A DNA stretch of 64,000 bases, taken from Acidimicrobiales bacterium (GTDB taxonomy: Bacteria; Actinomycetota; Acidimicrobiia; Acidimicrobiales; Acidimicrobilacustridaceae). Made by a program: the position numbers and the translations under genes. Shown one piece after another: positions 53,690-62,538 of this stretch. Numbering within the stretch: position 1 is the first letter of the stretch; each line of letters opens with the position of its first letter. The stretch spans positions 124,001-188,000 of the forward strand of contig JAGYKS010000039.1 in assembly GCA_018401565.1 (NCBI GenBank), written 5' to 3'. Below the pieces are notes generated by a model. It had not been told where the DNA came from. It did not search any database and was given only the letters and a program-made list of their open reading frames with translations.

Positions 53690-55025
53690 GTGAACCCACC
53701 GTGATGGAAACCGGAGTGCTGGTGCGGGCCGCAACGGCAGCGTCGATGAGGGCGGCGAACTCCTCGGGGAATCGACGCACCGCCGAGGCGATGGGCGACA
53801 CCGCCGACGGGCCGAGCGGGCAGATGGTGGTCTGCTTGGGTGGCCAGGCGATTCCGGGTGAGATGTTGTCGGAGATGTCCATGAGCAGGTCCACGTCGCT
53901 GGCCCGCCCCTGGCCGGCCATGATTCTCGACAGGATGCGCTCCAGCCACGTCGTTCCTTCACGGCACGGGGTGCACTTGCCACACGACTCGTGGGAAAAG
54001 AACCGCACGAGGCTGAGGCAGGCACGCACCACGTCGGTGGTCTCGTCCATCACCACGATGGCGCCCGAACCCAGCATCGACCCGGCCTTGTCCACCGCCG
54101 TTTTCTCCAAGGGCAGGTCGAGGTGCTCTTCGAAGAACCACGGTGCCGACGCCCCGCCGGGGATGAAGGCCTTGAGCTGACGATCCCCGCTGATGCCGCC
54201 ACCGTAGACGGGGGCGAAGATGATGTCGCGGAACGTGGTGGTGCCGAACTCGACTTCGTACACCCCGGGCCGCTTCACGTGGCCCGAGACGGCAAACATC
54301 CGGGTGCCGCGCGAACCCTCGGCGCCCAGGGCGGTGTAGGCGGCCGAGCCGTTGGTGATGATCCACGGCACGTTGGACAGCGTCTCGACGTTGTTCACGA
54401 TGGTGGGCTGCATGTACAGCCCCTTTGCCGCCGGGAAGAACGGAGGCTTGAGCCGGGGCATGCCCCGCTCGCCCTCGAGGCTTTCGATCAGTGCCGTCTC
54501 CTCGCCCACGATGTAGGCGCCGGCACCCCAGTGCAGCACCACGTCGACCGAGAAGTCGGTACCCATGATGTTTCGACCCACCAGGCCGGCGGCGTAGGCC
54601 TCGTTGAGGGCAGCGGCGATGCGCTCCTGGGCCAGCGCCATCTCGCCGCGCACGTACAAAAACGCCTGGGCGCAGCCCACGGCGTACGCAGCGATGAGCA
54701 CACCTTCGATGAGCTGGTGGGGATCGCGCTCCATGAGCATGCGATCCTTGTAGGTGCCGGGTTCGGACTCGTCGCCGTTGACCACCAGGTAGCGCGGCCA
54801 CACACCCTCGGGGCAAAAACCCCACTTCACGCCGGCTGGGAAGCCTGCTCCACCGCGACCCAGCAGGCTGGCGTCTTTGACCTCGGCGGCCACCGCAGCC
54901 GGCGTCATCGACAACGCCTTGCGCAATCCCTCGTACCCACCGGTCTGGCGGTAGCGGTCCAGCGTGTGGGCTTCGGGATCACCGAACCGGGCGGTGATGA
55001 TCGGGGCGGCGTCACTCACGGCCAT
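53682..55025 (-). CDS. nuoF: NADH-quinone oxidoreductase subunit F (NADH-binding)
   Basis: Binds NADH, FMN and cluster N3. 447 aa. GRGGAGFPAGVKWGF (about residues 57-71) is the FMN/NADH loop; GDESEPGTYKDRMLMERDPH and the N3 ligands SCGKCTPCREGT plus TTICPLG are present. The ATG at 55025 overlaps the restored nuoE TGA (TGATG). This subunit is absent from the 11-gene operon. Confidence 0.96.
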   Translation of the reverse strand: MAVSDAAPIITARFGDPEAHTLDRYRQTGGYEGLRKALSMTPAAVAAEVKDASLLGRGGAGFPAGVKWGFCPEGVWPRYLVVNGDESEPGTYKDRMLMERDPHQLIEGVLIAAYAVGCAQAFLYVRGEMALAQERIAAALNEAYAAGLVGRNIMGTDFSVDVVLHWGAGAYIVGEETALIESLEGERGMPRLKPPFFPAAKGLYMQPTIVNNVETLSNVPWIITNGSAAYTALGAEGSRGTRMFAVSGHVKRPGVYEVEFGTTTFRDIIFAPVYGGGISGDRQLKAFIPGGASAPWFFEEHLDLPLEKTAVDKAGSMLGSGAIVVMDETTDVVRACLSLVRFFSHESCGKCTPCREGTTWLERILSRIMAGQGRASDVDLLMDISDNISPGIAWPPKQTTICPLGPSAVSPIASAVRRFPEEFAALIDAAVAARTSTPVSITVGSHG

Positions 55026-55649
55026 CAGGTGCCTCCACTGGCGTCGTTGGCGGTGTCCATCCACACTGGTGCAGCACCGTGCTCGGGCGAGACGGCGCCG
55101 GCGGCGCGATCTGGCGGGGATCACCTGGCGGATGCGGGCCACGGTGCCATGGGGTGGAATCTCCCCGTCGAGCTGGCCGGAGGCGAGATCGTCGATCAGT
55201 CCGTCGAAGCTGTCGGCGGTGACCGAGCAGCGGTAGCGGTAGTTCACCTGAAGGCACGGAGCCTCGGTGCAGGCGGCGATGCACTCCACGCCCTCGAGGG
55301 TGAAGGTTCCGTCGGCGGTGGTCTCTCCGGCGGTCACCCCCAGGCGTTGTTCGGCATGGGCCAGCAGATCGTCGGCACCAAGCAACACGCACGAGATGTT
55401 GGTGCAGATGTTGACCAGGAACTTGCCCACCGGCTCGCGCTTGAACATCTCGTAGAACGAGCATGTGCCCAGCACCTCTGCCGGCGTGATGCCCACCAGC
55501 TCGGCCAGGTGGGTCATGGCGTCGTCGCTGACGTAGCCGTCCTGCTCCTGGGCCAGATGCAACAGCGGAATGAGTGCGGACTTGGGGCGGGGGTACCGGG
55601 CGATGATCCTGCCGGCCAACGCCTCGTTTTCGGGTGTGAGGCGGGCCAT
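55025..55649 (-). CDS. nuoE: NADH-quinone oxidoreductase subunit E, one-base frameshift
   Basis: Thioredoxin-like [2Fe-2S] (N1a) subunit. It starts MARLTPENEALAGRIIARYP. Ligands are C-x4-C in VNICTNISCVLL and C-x3-C in VECIAACTEAP. One extra base near 55110 sends the frame through an Arg-rich nonsense stretch into nuoF. Removing it gives a 207-aa protein whose TGA overlaps the nuoF ATG, the normal arrangement here. The ATG shares one base with the nuoD2 stop. Confidence 0.92.
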
Positions 55650-57016
55650 CAGCGGTCCACCTCGCCCATGATCGGGTCCACTGACGAGATCACCGCCACC
55701 GCATCGGCCAGCAACCCGTTGTGCATCATGTGCGGCAGGGCCTGCAGGTTCACGAAACTGGGGGCCCGCACGTGCATGCGATACGGGTTCGACGAGCCGT
55801 CGGACACGATGTAGCAACCCAACTCACCTCGTGGTGACTCCACCGGCACGTAGACCTCGCCTTCGGGCACCTTGTACCCCTCGGTGAAGATCTTGAAGTG
55901 GTGGATGAGGGCCTCCATGGACTCGTCGATGCGGGCCCGCGGTGGTGGGGTCACCTTTTTGTCCTGCACCCGGTAGTCGCCGGCCGGCATGGCGTCGAGG
56001 ATCTGCCGGATGATGTTGAACGACTCCCGAATCTCGTTGAGGCGAATGGCGTAGCGGTCAAAGCAGTCGCCGTAGCTGCCAACGATGACGTCGAAGTCGA
56101 GCTCGTCGTAAGCCAGGTAGGGGTCGTCACGCCGCAGGTCCCATGCGTATCCGGTGGAACGCAGCAACGGGCCGGTGACGCCCAGGGCCAGACACTCGGC
56201 GGCGGTGATGTGTCCCACCCCCTGCAGGCGCTTGCGGAACACCGGCTGGCCGGTGAGCAGGATGTCGTATTCGTCCAGACGAGGCGGAATGGTCTCGAGC
56301 AGCTCGAGCACGTCGTCACGCCATCCCGGCGGAAGGTCGGCGGCAACTCCACCGGGGCGGATGTAGTTGTGGTTCATTCGCAGGCCGGTGACCTTTTCGA
56401 AGAACCGCAGCACCTGCTCGCGCTCGCGCCAGCCGTACAACATCATCGACACCGCCCCGAGGTCCATGCCGTTGGTGGCCAGGAACAACAGGTGCGACGA
56501 CACCCGGTTCATCTCGGTCATGAGCATGCGGATCCACGTGGCCCGCGCCGGAACCTCGACACCGATGAGCTTTTCCACCGCCAGCGAGAACGCCAGCTCG
56601 GTGAACAGCGGGGCGGCGTAGTCCATGCGGGTGACATTGGTGGGACCCTGCAGGTAGGTCAGCTCTTCGCCGGTCCACTCCATGCCGGTGTGCAGGTACC
56701 CGATGATGGACTTGGTGCGCAGCACCGTCTCACCGTCGAGTTCCATCATGAGCCGCAGCACGCCGTGGGTGCTTGGGTGCTGGGGCCCCATGTTGATGAT
56801 CATGGTTTCGTCGACGGGCACCGACGGGAACTCGTCACCCTCGTCGACGTGCACGGCGATGGCGGCAGCTTCAGCCTCCGACATGCGCAGCACGGCACCG
56901 CGCTGATGCAGCAGTTCGGCCGCCGAGGTGACGGCGGCGCCGTCGAGCTCCTGGGCCCCCTCGCTGGTGAACGCGGCGGTGGCCGAGGTGGGGGTGGGAT
57001 GGTCGGTGGTGGTCAT
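55649..57016 (-). CDS. nuoD: NADH-quinone oxidoreductase subunit D (14-subunit set)
   Basis: 49-kDa-type quinone-site subunit, 455 aa. MGPQHPSTHGVLRLMMELDG holds the quinone-site His; the C-terminal SVDPIMGEVDR is typical. About 60 N-terminal residues are extra and low in similarity. At the position of NuoD1 Arg69 it has Thr110 (GYLHTGMEW), a form also seen in mycobacterial NuoD. Intact frame. Confidence 0.96.
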   Translation of the reverse strand: MTTTDHPTPTSATAAFTSEGAQELDGAAVTSAAELLHQRGAVLRMSEAEAAAIAVHVDEGDEFPSVPVDETMIINMGPQHPSTHGVLRLMMELDGETVLRTKSIIGYLHTGMEWTGEELTYLQGPTNVTRMDYAAPLFTELAFSLAVEKLIGVEVPARATWIRMLMTEMNRVSSHLLFLATNGMDLGAVSMMLYGWREREQVLRFFEKVTGLRMNHNYIRPGGVAADLPPGWRDDVLELLETIPPRLDEYDILLTGQPVFRKRLQGVGHITAAECLALGVTGPLLRSTGYAWDLRRDDPYLAYDELDFDVIVGSYGDCFDRYAIRLNEIRESFNIIRQILDAMPAGDYRVQDKKVTPPPRARIDESMEALIHHFKIFTEGYKVPEGEVYVPVESPRGELGCYIVSDGSSNPYRMHVRAPSFVNLQALPHMMHNGLLADAVAVISSVDPIMGEVDR

Positions 57017-57026
57017 GGTGGGGTCC

Positions 57027-57560
57027 TCATCGCGACGGAGCCGGGCCCTTGAACTGCACGGGGATACGACCCGAGTCGTAGTCCTTGCGAAGCGGGTGAC
57101 CGACCCAGTCCTCAGGCATGACGATGCGGGTCATGTCGGGGTGGCCTTCGAAGGTGACGCCAAAGAGGTCGAACACCTCACGTTCAGCGGCATCAACCCC
57201 GGGGAAGATGGCGGTGAGCGTGGCCAGCACAGCGTCATCGGCGGGAACCTGAACCCTGAGACGAACGCGACTACGGCTGCTGTGTGACAGCAGGTTGGCC
57301 ACGACCTCAAATCGTTGGGGCGTCACGCCGTCGGGAAGCGGCCGGCCGGGGTGGGTGAGGTAGTCCACCGCCGTGAGGTCCACGGCAACGAGGTAGCCCT
57401 CGTCGAACAGGGCGGTGGCCACCGGAACCCAGTGCTCACGATCGGGATGCAGGACCTCCTGCCCCCTCGACATCGACACCGGCACGCCGTGACGCAACAC
57501 CGGTCCCGGCGATGCCGGCATCTCGTCGCCGTCGACGGCGTCCCCCTCGGCTACCGACAT
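57027..57560 (-). CDS. nuoC: NADH-quinone oxidoreductase subunit C (14-subunit set)
   Basis: 30-kDa-type subunit, 177 aa. RVRLRVQVPADD, FPGVDAAEREVFDLFGVTFE and HPLRKDYDSGRIPVQFKGP match the family. It is shorter than NuoC1 and lacks its acidic insertion. Starts 3 bases after the nuoB2 stop. Confidence 0.94.
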   Translation of the reverse strand: MSVAEGDAVDGDEMPASPGPVLRHGVPVSMSRGQEVLHPDREHWVPVATALFDEGYLVAVDLTAVDYLTHPGRPLPDGVTPQRFEVVANLLSHSSRSRVRLRVQVPADDAVLATLTAIFPGVDAAEREVFDLFGVTFEGHPDMTRIVMPEDWVGHPLRKDYDSGRIPVQFKGPAPSR

Positions 57561-57563
57561 GGC

Positions 57564-58154
57564 TCAGCGCTTCCCCAGCGTGACCGGGGTGAAGGCCTGA
57601 CCGTCACGCTGTTCGATCACCAGATTGGCGCCTTCGCCCGGACGGCGGGTGAGTTCCCCGTTTCGGATCTTGTCGTGCAGCGTCAAGATGGCGTGCAACA
57701 GCGTTTCCGGGCCGGGCGGGCACCCGGGTGCGTACACGTCCACGGGAACGACCTGGTCCACGCCCTGGACGATGGCGTAATTGTTGAACATCCCGCCGCT
57801 GGACGCGCATACGCCCATGGAGATGACCCACTTGGGTTCCACCATCTGGTCGTAAATCTGGCGCAGCACCGGAGCCATCTTCTGCGACACCCGCCCGGCC
57901 ACGATCATGAGGTCGGCCTGACGAGGCGAAGCCCGAAAGGTTTCCATGCCCAATCGGGCGATGTCGTAGTGCGGTCCACCGGTGGCCATCATTTCAAGGG
58001 CACAACACGCCAGACCGAACGTGGCCGGCATGAGGCTGCGCACCCGGGCCCACTTCACCACTTCCTCAAGGGTTCCGGTGATGAAGTTGTGCGGCAGGTT
58101 CTCAATGCCGGTGCGGCCCATGTCGACGTCCTGGGGCTTGATGTCGCTGGCCAT
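57564..58154 (-). CDS. nuoB: NADH-quinone oxidoreductase subunit B (14-subunit set)
   Basis: N2-cluster subunit, 196 aa. Ligands in [34 protein letters not shown] and [25 protein letters not shown] precedes the Cys pair as usual. The start overlaps the nuoA2 stop by one base. Confidence 0.96.
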   Translation of the reverse strand: MASDIKPQDVDMGRTGIENLPHNFITGTLEEVVKWARVRSLMPATFGLACCALEMMATGGPHYDIARLGMETFRASPRQADLMIVAGRVSQKMAPVLRQIYDQMVEPKWVISMGVCASSGGMFNNYAIVQGVDQVVPVDVYAPGCPPGPETLLHAILTLHDKIRNGELTRRPGEGANLVIEQRDGQAFTPVTLGKR

Positions 58155-58651
58155 CAGGCAGCCGCCCCATGGTCGCCGGCCACACCAGCAGCGGCTGACG
58201 CACCCACAGGGGTCCGGCCCTCTGCACCGACCCGACGCACGGTGGTGGCGGTGGTCCGCTCGGGCGTCACCAGTCCGGGGGCCACACGACGAGCCACGGG
58301 ACCCCAGTCCAGGGCGCCACTTCCGATGAGGTAGAGGAACGACTCAAACAGCGCCACCGAGAACACCAACACGGCCACGAACCCGAACACCCCGACCTGG
58401 TTGACCACGGTGGCATACGGGAACAGGAAAATGACCTCGATGTCGAACACGATGAAGATCATCGCCACCAGGTAGAAGCGGACCGAGAACCGCTGGGGTG
58501 GTTCGCGCCCGGGCACGATGCCGCACTCGTAGGGACCCAGCTTGGTGCTGGTGGGAAGACGGGGGGCCAGCAGCTTTGACGCCACAAAACTCCCTGCCCC
58601 AAAAAGCATGGCCAGAACCAGAAGTGCGAAGATCGGGAGGTACTGGCCCAT
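58154..58651 (-). CDS. nuoA: NADH-quinone oxidoreductase subunit A (14-subunit set)
   Basis: 165 aa, three helices. [20 protein letters not shown] (TM1-2 loop with the conserved Cys) and [16 protein letters not shown] are signatures. A hydrophilic Ala/Gly/Thr tail of about 45 residues follows. It begins only 3 bases after the upstream membrane-protein gene, linking the nuo operon to the bc cluster. Confidence 0.96.
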   Translation of the reverse strand: MGQYLPIFALLVLAMLFGAGSFVASKLLAPRLPTSTKLGPYECGIVPGREPPQRFSVRFYLVAMIFIVFDIEVIFLFPYATVVNQVGVFGFVAVLVFSVALFESFLYLIGSGALDWGPVARRVAPGLVTPERTTATTVRRVGAEGRTPVGASAAAGVAGDHGAAA

Positions 58652-58654
58652 GGG

Positions 58655-59590
58655 TTATGCCCCCGCCGGAGCGGTGGCGGCCTCTTCGAGGTTCCGCTTG
58701 AGGGTCTTGTCCCGGTAATGCAGGATCAGGGCAAAGATGACGAACCCGATGAGCGAAATCATGAAGTAGGTGAACGGAAGCAGCCGGGTGGTTCCGAGCT
58801 GACGGTCCATCACGATCCAGATGGCGGGCTGGGACTCGTCAATCACCGGCCGGGGTGGCGGCTGGCCGGGCAGGGTCTCCTGGGGGATCACCGGCTGGAT
58901 TTCAACCACCGAGTACTGCGACGGGTGGCTCAGGAATGGCTCCTTGACCCGGTGCCACGCCTTGCAGGCGTTGAGTACGACCCAGGGGTCGTCAAAGTCA
59001 CATGCCCGGGTGACCGGTGTCTTGCCCCCGATGGTGAACACACTGGTGTGGGCGTAGTCGGCGGGCGACTCGAAAATGCCTTCTTCCACCAGTGCGGCGT
59101 CGGCAGCCGCCTGGGCCTCACCGGCGTCGGCAGTTGGCACGACGAACCATCCGCCGAACAGGTCCTCGGGAAGCAGGTCAGGGTCGACCCCGGCGATGTC
59201 GGACAACTCCGGCTCGGCTGGGAGTTCGGCGCTCAGTTCGGGAGATTCCGCAACAAGCTGCTGGGGAGTGATGCGATCCCCGGGGGCAGGCAGGAACTGG
59301 GTCTCACGCTGCACCGGTGGTTGGTCTCCGCCGGTGACGTGCACTTCGGTCACCTGCCAGAACGGAGGCGCGCCCGTCGGCCCGATGGCCGGTGGATTGA
59401 CCCACCAGAACAGGGTGAGAATCGTCATCCACCCGAAGACGCCAGCCAGCGCCATCAGCATGCCGAGACGAGCTCCCATGTTGGTGGACAGCAGCAGGAA
59501 CACCGAACCACACAGCACGACCACACCCACCAAAACGGCGAGAATGCCCCTGATCTGTGGATCCCAGGCGATTCCCTGGGCAACAGTCAT
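58655..59590 (-). CDS. unrecognised membrane protein between the bc complex and complex I
   Basis: I do not recognise the family. 311 aa from ATG 59590, which has GGAG 6 bases upstream. Two hydrophobic helices near the N-terminus (about residues 15-35 and 43-62), a large hydrophilic central domain, and one C-terminal helix (about 270-292). The central domain contains FGGWFVVPTADAGEAQAAAD, a pair of Cys 12 residues apart (RACDFDDPW, VLNACKAWHR), and Pro-rich linkers. The central domain probably faces the outside. Its location, 13 bases after the diheme cytochrome c and 3 bases before nuoA2, suggests an accessory subunit or assembly factor of the respiratory chain. Confidence 0.75.
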   Translation of the reverse strand: MTVAQGIAWDPQIRGILAVLVGVVVLCGSVFLLLSTNMGARLGMLMALAGVFGWMTILTLFWWVNPPAIGPTGAPPFWQVTEVHVTGGDQPPVQRETQFLPAPGDRITPQQLVAESPELSAELPAEPELSDIAGVDPDLLPEDLFGGWFVVPTADAGEAQAAADAALVEEGIFESPADYAHTSVFTIGGKTPVTRACDFDDPWVVLNACKAWHRVKEPFLSHPSQYSVVEIQPVIPQETLPGQPPPRPVIDESQPAIWIVMDRQLGTTRLLPFTYFMISLIGFVIFALILHYRDKTLKRNLEEAATAPAGA

Positions 59591-59603
59591 CAGTGACTCC
59601 ACG

Positions 59604-60737
59604 TCACATCCCCCGCTCGTAGTCGACGACCGCCCGGATCTGGTCGGGGGTATACATGGTCTGGTCCGGTGACATGAGGCTTCCGGGTTCACCGGCGTTG
59701 GGGTTCAGGCCGTAGCCGGGCATCGTGCCGTCGCCGGCCTGGCCGTTGGCGCCGTAGGCCTTGCCGATCTCGGCACCCTCGGTGATGAAGTCGATCTGGG
59801 ACTGCACCGTGGGGAACTGGCGCAGCGTGGCCCCGTTGGTCAGGTTCGGGCCCAGCGCTCCGCCACCAGCGACACCGGGGTCACCCCACGACCAACCGGC
59901 GGTGTGGCACCGACCGCACGAGAACGCTCCCCCGGCAAAACCGGTGTTGAGCCCCATGTTGAACATGGCCTCGCCCACCGTGGCGAACTCGGCGTCGGGA
60001 AGGGTGCACAAGCCGGCGTCGTCAGGCGCACAGGTGTCGGCGAGTTCCTTGGCCACCGACTCGCGAACCTCGTCAGCGGGAAGCTGGATGGACTGGAGGT
60101 AGTCGATGATGTTCCACAGCTGCTGGTCGGTGAGAGGTCCGCCACCCTTGCTGCCCCATGCCGCCATCGGGCTTTGGGCCCGGCCGTACTGCAGGACGTC
60201 GAACACCTCTTGTTCGGAGTAGCGGTAGAGCACCGTGTTGAGCGCCGGAGCCTGCCAGTTGATGAGCGACACGAATTCGCCGCGGTCGTTGAGCAACGAG
60301 GTCTGGGCCACGCCACCCACGCCGTTGGGTCCGTGGCAGTTGGCGCACTGGGCGCCCACGTTGTACAGCTCCTCGCCGCGTCCGACGAACTGCTCCTCGA
60401 AGCCTGCGGCGGCGTTTTCCTGACGGCTGGGCTCACCCAACCAGTACAGGGGCAGGGCCACCCCGACAATGGCCAGCAACACCAGCCCGAAACCGAGGGT
60501 TCGGTCCAGCTTGCGACCTTCGAGTTCCTCGTCAGACAGGTAGGGGCGCCGGTTGGCGGCCAGTTCGAGTTCGGCGCCCACCTCCTTTCGCCCACGCCGC
60601 ATGTTGAGAAACACGGCGATGGCAAATCCGATGATGACGACAGCGAACAGCACCCAACCGATGGCGGTGCTGGATGTTGAGGTCGCTTCTGCCTGGCCGA
60701 CGACCGGCAAAGACAGAGAGGTGGCGATGGCGCTCAA
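59604..60737 (-). CDS. membrane-anchored diheme cytochrome c of the bc complex
   Basis: 377 aa with two N-terminal transmembrane segments (about 25-44 and 81-100) and two cytochrome c domains outside the membrane. Heme motifs are CANCH (131-135) and CGRCH (274-278). Likely axial Met residues lie in SPMAAWG and TMPGYG. It takes the place of cytochrome c1 or f, as in actinobacterial bcc complexes. The TTG start overlaps the Rieske stop by 4 bases (TTGA). A Cys pair, TCAPDDAGLC, may form a disulfide between the domains. Confidence 0.88.
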   Translation of the reverse strand: MSAIATSLSLPVVGQAEATSTSSTAIGWVLFAVVIIGFAIAVFLNMRRGRKEVGAELELAANRRPYLSDEELEGRKLDRTLGFGLVLLAIVGVALPLYWLGEPSRQENAAAGFEEQFVGRGEELYNVGAQCANCHGPNGVGGVAQTSLLNDRGEFVSLINWQAPALNTVLYRYSEQEVFDVLQYGRAQSPMAAWGSKGGGPLTDQQLWNIIDYLQSIQLPADEVRESVAKELADTCAPDDAGLCTLPDAEFATVGEAMFNMGLNTGFAGGAFSCGRCHTAGWSWGDPGVAGGGALGPNLTNGATLRQFPTVQSQIDFITEGAEIGKAYGANGQAGDGTMPGYGLNPNAGEPGSLMSPDQTMYTPDQIRAVVDYERGM

Positions 60738-61405
60738 TGTGCCCCGCCCGTCACGCAGTGGGGACCCTGGGGCTCCTGACCGATGGTGTCGACGCCGATG
60801 GGACGACCCTCGATGATGGTTCCGGTATCAACGGTGAGCTGTCCACCGGTGACGTCCATGGCGAACCCGTCCATGCCACGAGGGGCCGGGCCACCCTGCT
60901 TCTCGCCGACCTGGTTGTACTGCGATCCATGGCACGGGCACTCGAACCACTGGGAGCTGACACATTCGGGCACCCGGCACCCGAGGTGCGGACAGGTCTG
61001 CCACAAGGCGATGACGCCGGCTTCCATGCCCGTCAGCTGCGTCGGCGGGTACGAGGTCTTGGCGTTCTTGATGGCGCTGGACGGGTACTCGGTCAGCCAC
61101 ATGCGCCCTTCGGCGAAGTACAGGAAGCCGTTGTTGTTGGCGATCTGGTCCTTGACCTCGGCGAGGCTGCCGATCTGGATGGCGGCACCGAAGCCCTCGG
61201 TGGGTCGCGGCCACAGCATGGCCAGCACCGCAGCGCCGAACCCTGACAGGCCGAGGATGAAAAAGGCCACGATGCCGCGGTTGAAGAACTGGCGGCGGGA
61301 CACGCCAACCTGCTCGGGGTCGGGCGGAACGAACGGGGCGAGATCGGCCACCGAGTCCCGGGTGGCCACCTCAGCGCTACCGGTCCGAGCGGCCACAGCG
61401 GCCAT
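60734..61405 (-). CDS. Rieske [2Fe-2S] subunit of the bc complex
   Basis: Quinol-oxidising iron-sulfur protein. 223 aa from ATG 61405, which has AAGGAG 6 bases upstream. Cluster ligands are CPHLGC and CPCHGSQY. A twin-arginine motif VSRRQFFN precedes the membrane anchor (about residues 44-64). The Tat route is usual for Rieske proteins. The frame is also open upstream of the ATG. If one base were removed near 61450 it would join the small membrane ORF at 61595, giving a longer protein with an additional N-terminal helix, so the true start is uncertain. Confidence 0.92.
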   Translation of the reverse strand: MAAVAARTGSAEVATRDSVADLAPFVPPDPEQVGVSRRQFFNRGIVAFFILGLSGFGAAVLAMLWPRPTEGFGAAIQIGSLAEVKDQIANNNGFLYFAEGRMWLTEYPSSAIKNAKTSYPPTQLTGMEAGVIALWQTCPHLGCRVPECVSSQWFECPCHGSQYNQVGEKQGGPAPRGMDGFAMDVTGGQLTVDTGTIIEGRPIGVDTIGQEPQGPHCVTGGAH

Positions 61406-61595
61406 CTCGATCTCCTTGCCGGCTGCGGGCGCGTCGGATCTGGCCGAGCACCGACGGCTCACCCCGGTCTTTGTTGACGGTCTCACGGGCCAACGCTCCG
61501 ATGGCGTCGCCACTGTCGCGGCGTCGGGCCGAGGCCACGACGACCACGATGGCGAGTACCACCAGGACGGGTACGAGGATCACGAGTGGGTTCAC
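61377..61595 (-). CDS. small one-helix membrane ORF, possibly the displaced N-terminus of the Rieske protein
   Basis: 72 codons starting MNPLVILVPVLVVLAIVVVV, a single hydrophobic helix, followed by ARRRDSGDAIGALARETV. It overlaps the Rieske start. Its last 20 or so residues look unnatural (Arg/Gly/Asp-rich), whereas the alternative frame there reads ARSDAPAAGKEIEM and runs into the Rieske protein. A one-base insertion would explain this. I therefore suspect one gene, not two. Confidence 0.5.
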   Translation of the reverse strand: MNPLVILVPVLVVLAIVVVVASARRRDSGDAIGALARETVNKDRGEPSVLGQIRRARSRQGDRDGRCGRSDR

Positions 61596-61610
61596 GATGG
61601 TCTCCTCAGA

Positions 61611-62422
61611 TCACAGTTCGAAGAACAGTCCGTCATTCCAGGGAAGGACGAAGTTGTAGCCAGGACCCCGGAAGAACGAGCTGATGATGGTGAGCACGGC
61701 CCAGAACATCATCTGCACGGTGAACAGGGCAATGGCGAATTTCCTGTCCTCGGGCTTGTTGGATGGGTTGCGGTCGACGTAGGGGGCGAGGATGAGCAAG
61801 AAGATGCCCATCCCCGGAATGGTCACACCGGCCACCATGGGATGGAACATGGTCAGCAATTCCTGCAGACCCAGGAAGTACCACGGGGCCTTGGACGGGT
61901 TCGGGGTCTGGTTCACGTTGGCAACAGCCAGCAGCGGGGCGTTGACAAAGAACGAGAAGATCAGGGTGAAGGCGGTCACCGCCAGGGCAGCGACAAACTC
62001 CACGGCCAGCAAATGCGGCCACACGTGCACCTTGTCCACCGGGACTGCCTTGACATCCTGGATGGACCCTGACTTCACCACCGTCAGCAAGCGCTGGGTA
62101 TGGCCCGAGGGTCCGGTGGCGGCTGGGGGCGGGGCAGCTGCGGCTACTGCGGCTGCGGCTCCGCCTACCGACGCACCCACCAGCTCCGCTGATGCGCCGA
62201 CGGGTTCCTTGGCGGCCTTGGCCGCCTTGGCCGCCTTGCTGCGCTCGAGCAGATGGGCCGGGATCCGGCTGTCGCCAGCATCTGCGGCGGCGTCGGAGCC
62301 TCCGGCTTCGGCCGCGGGGCAGCCGAAGCGGCGACCTCGCCGGCCTCGGCGGCCTTTTTGGCCTCTGCCTTCTTGCGGGCCTCCTCGGCCCTTTTCCTGA
62401 GGTGCTCTGGGATTTCAGCCAT
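61611..62422 (-). CDS. cytochrome b C-terminal subunit (subunit IV-like), one-base frameshift
   Basis: Second half of a split cytochrome b, corresponding to subunit IV. The membrane part has FVNAPLLAVANVNQTPNPSK, APWYFLGLQELLTMFHPMVA (a PEWY-type loop as PWYF) and three helices. A soluble N-terminal extension of about 120 residues precedes it, Ala/Lys/Glu-rich, with two related short motifs, AEIPEHLRKRAE and SRIPAHLLERSK. One base missing near 62275 splits the gene. Restored length is 270 aa against about 160 for subunit IV. Confidence 0.87.
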
Positions 62423-62538
62423 CTCTGCCTCGTATGTCTTGGGTGACTCGGGTCCTGGCTACTTGTCGCTCGGTCGTTCGGTTGCTGCGTCGTGTCGGGT
62501 GTGGTTGACGTGTGGAATGGTGTGGGGAGTCCACCGGC

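Noticed and set aside
53682-55817. Apparent NuoE-NuoF fusion protein
   Set aside because: The linker is Arg-rich nonsense. Removing one base near 55110 restores a NuoE stop that overlaps the NuoF ATG in the TGATG pattern typical of this operon.
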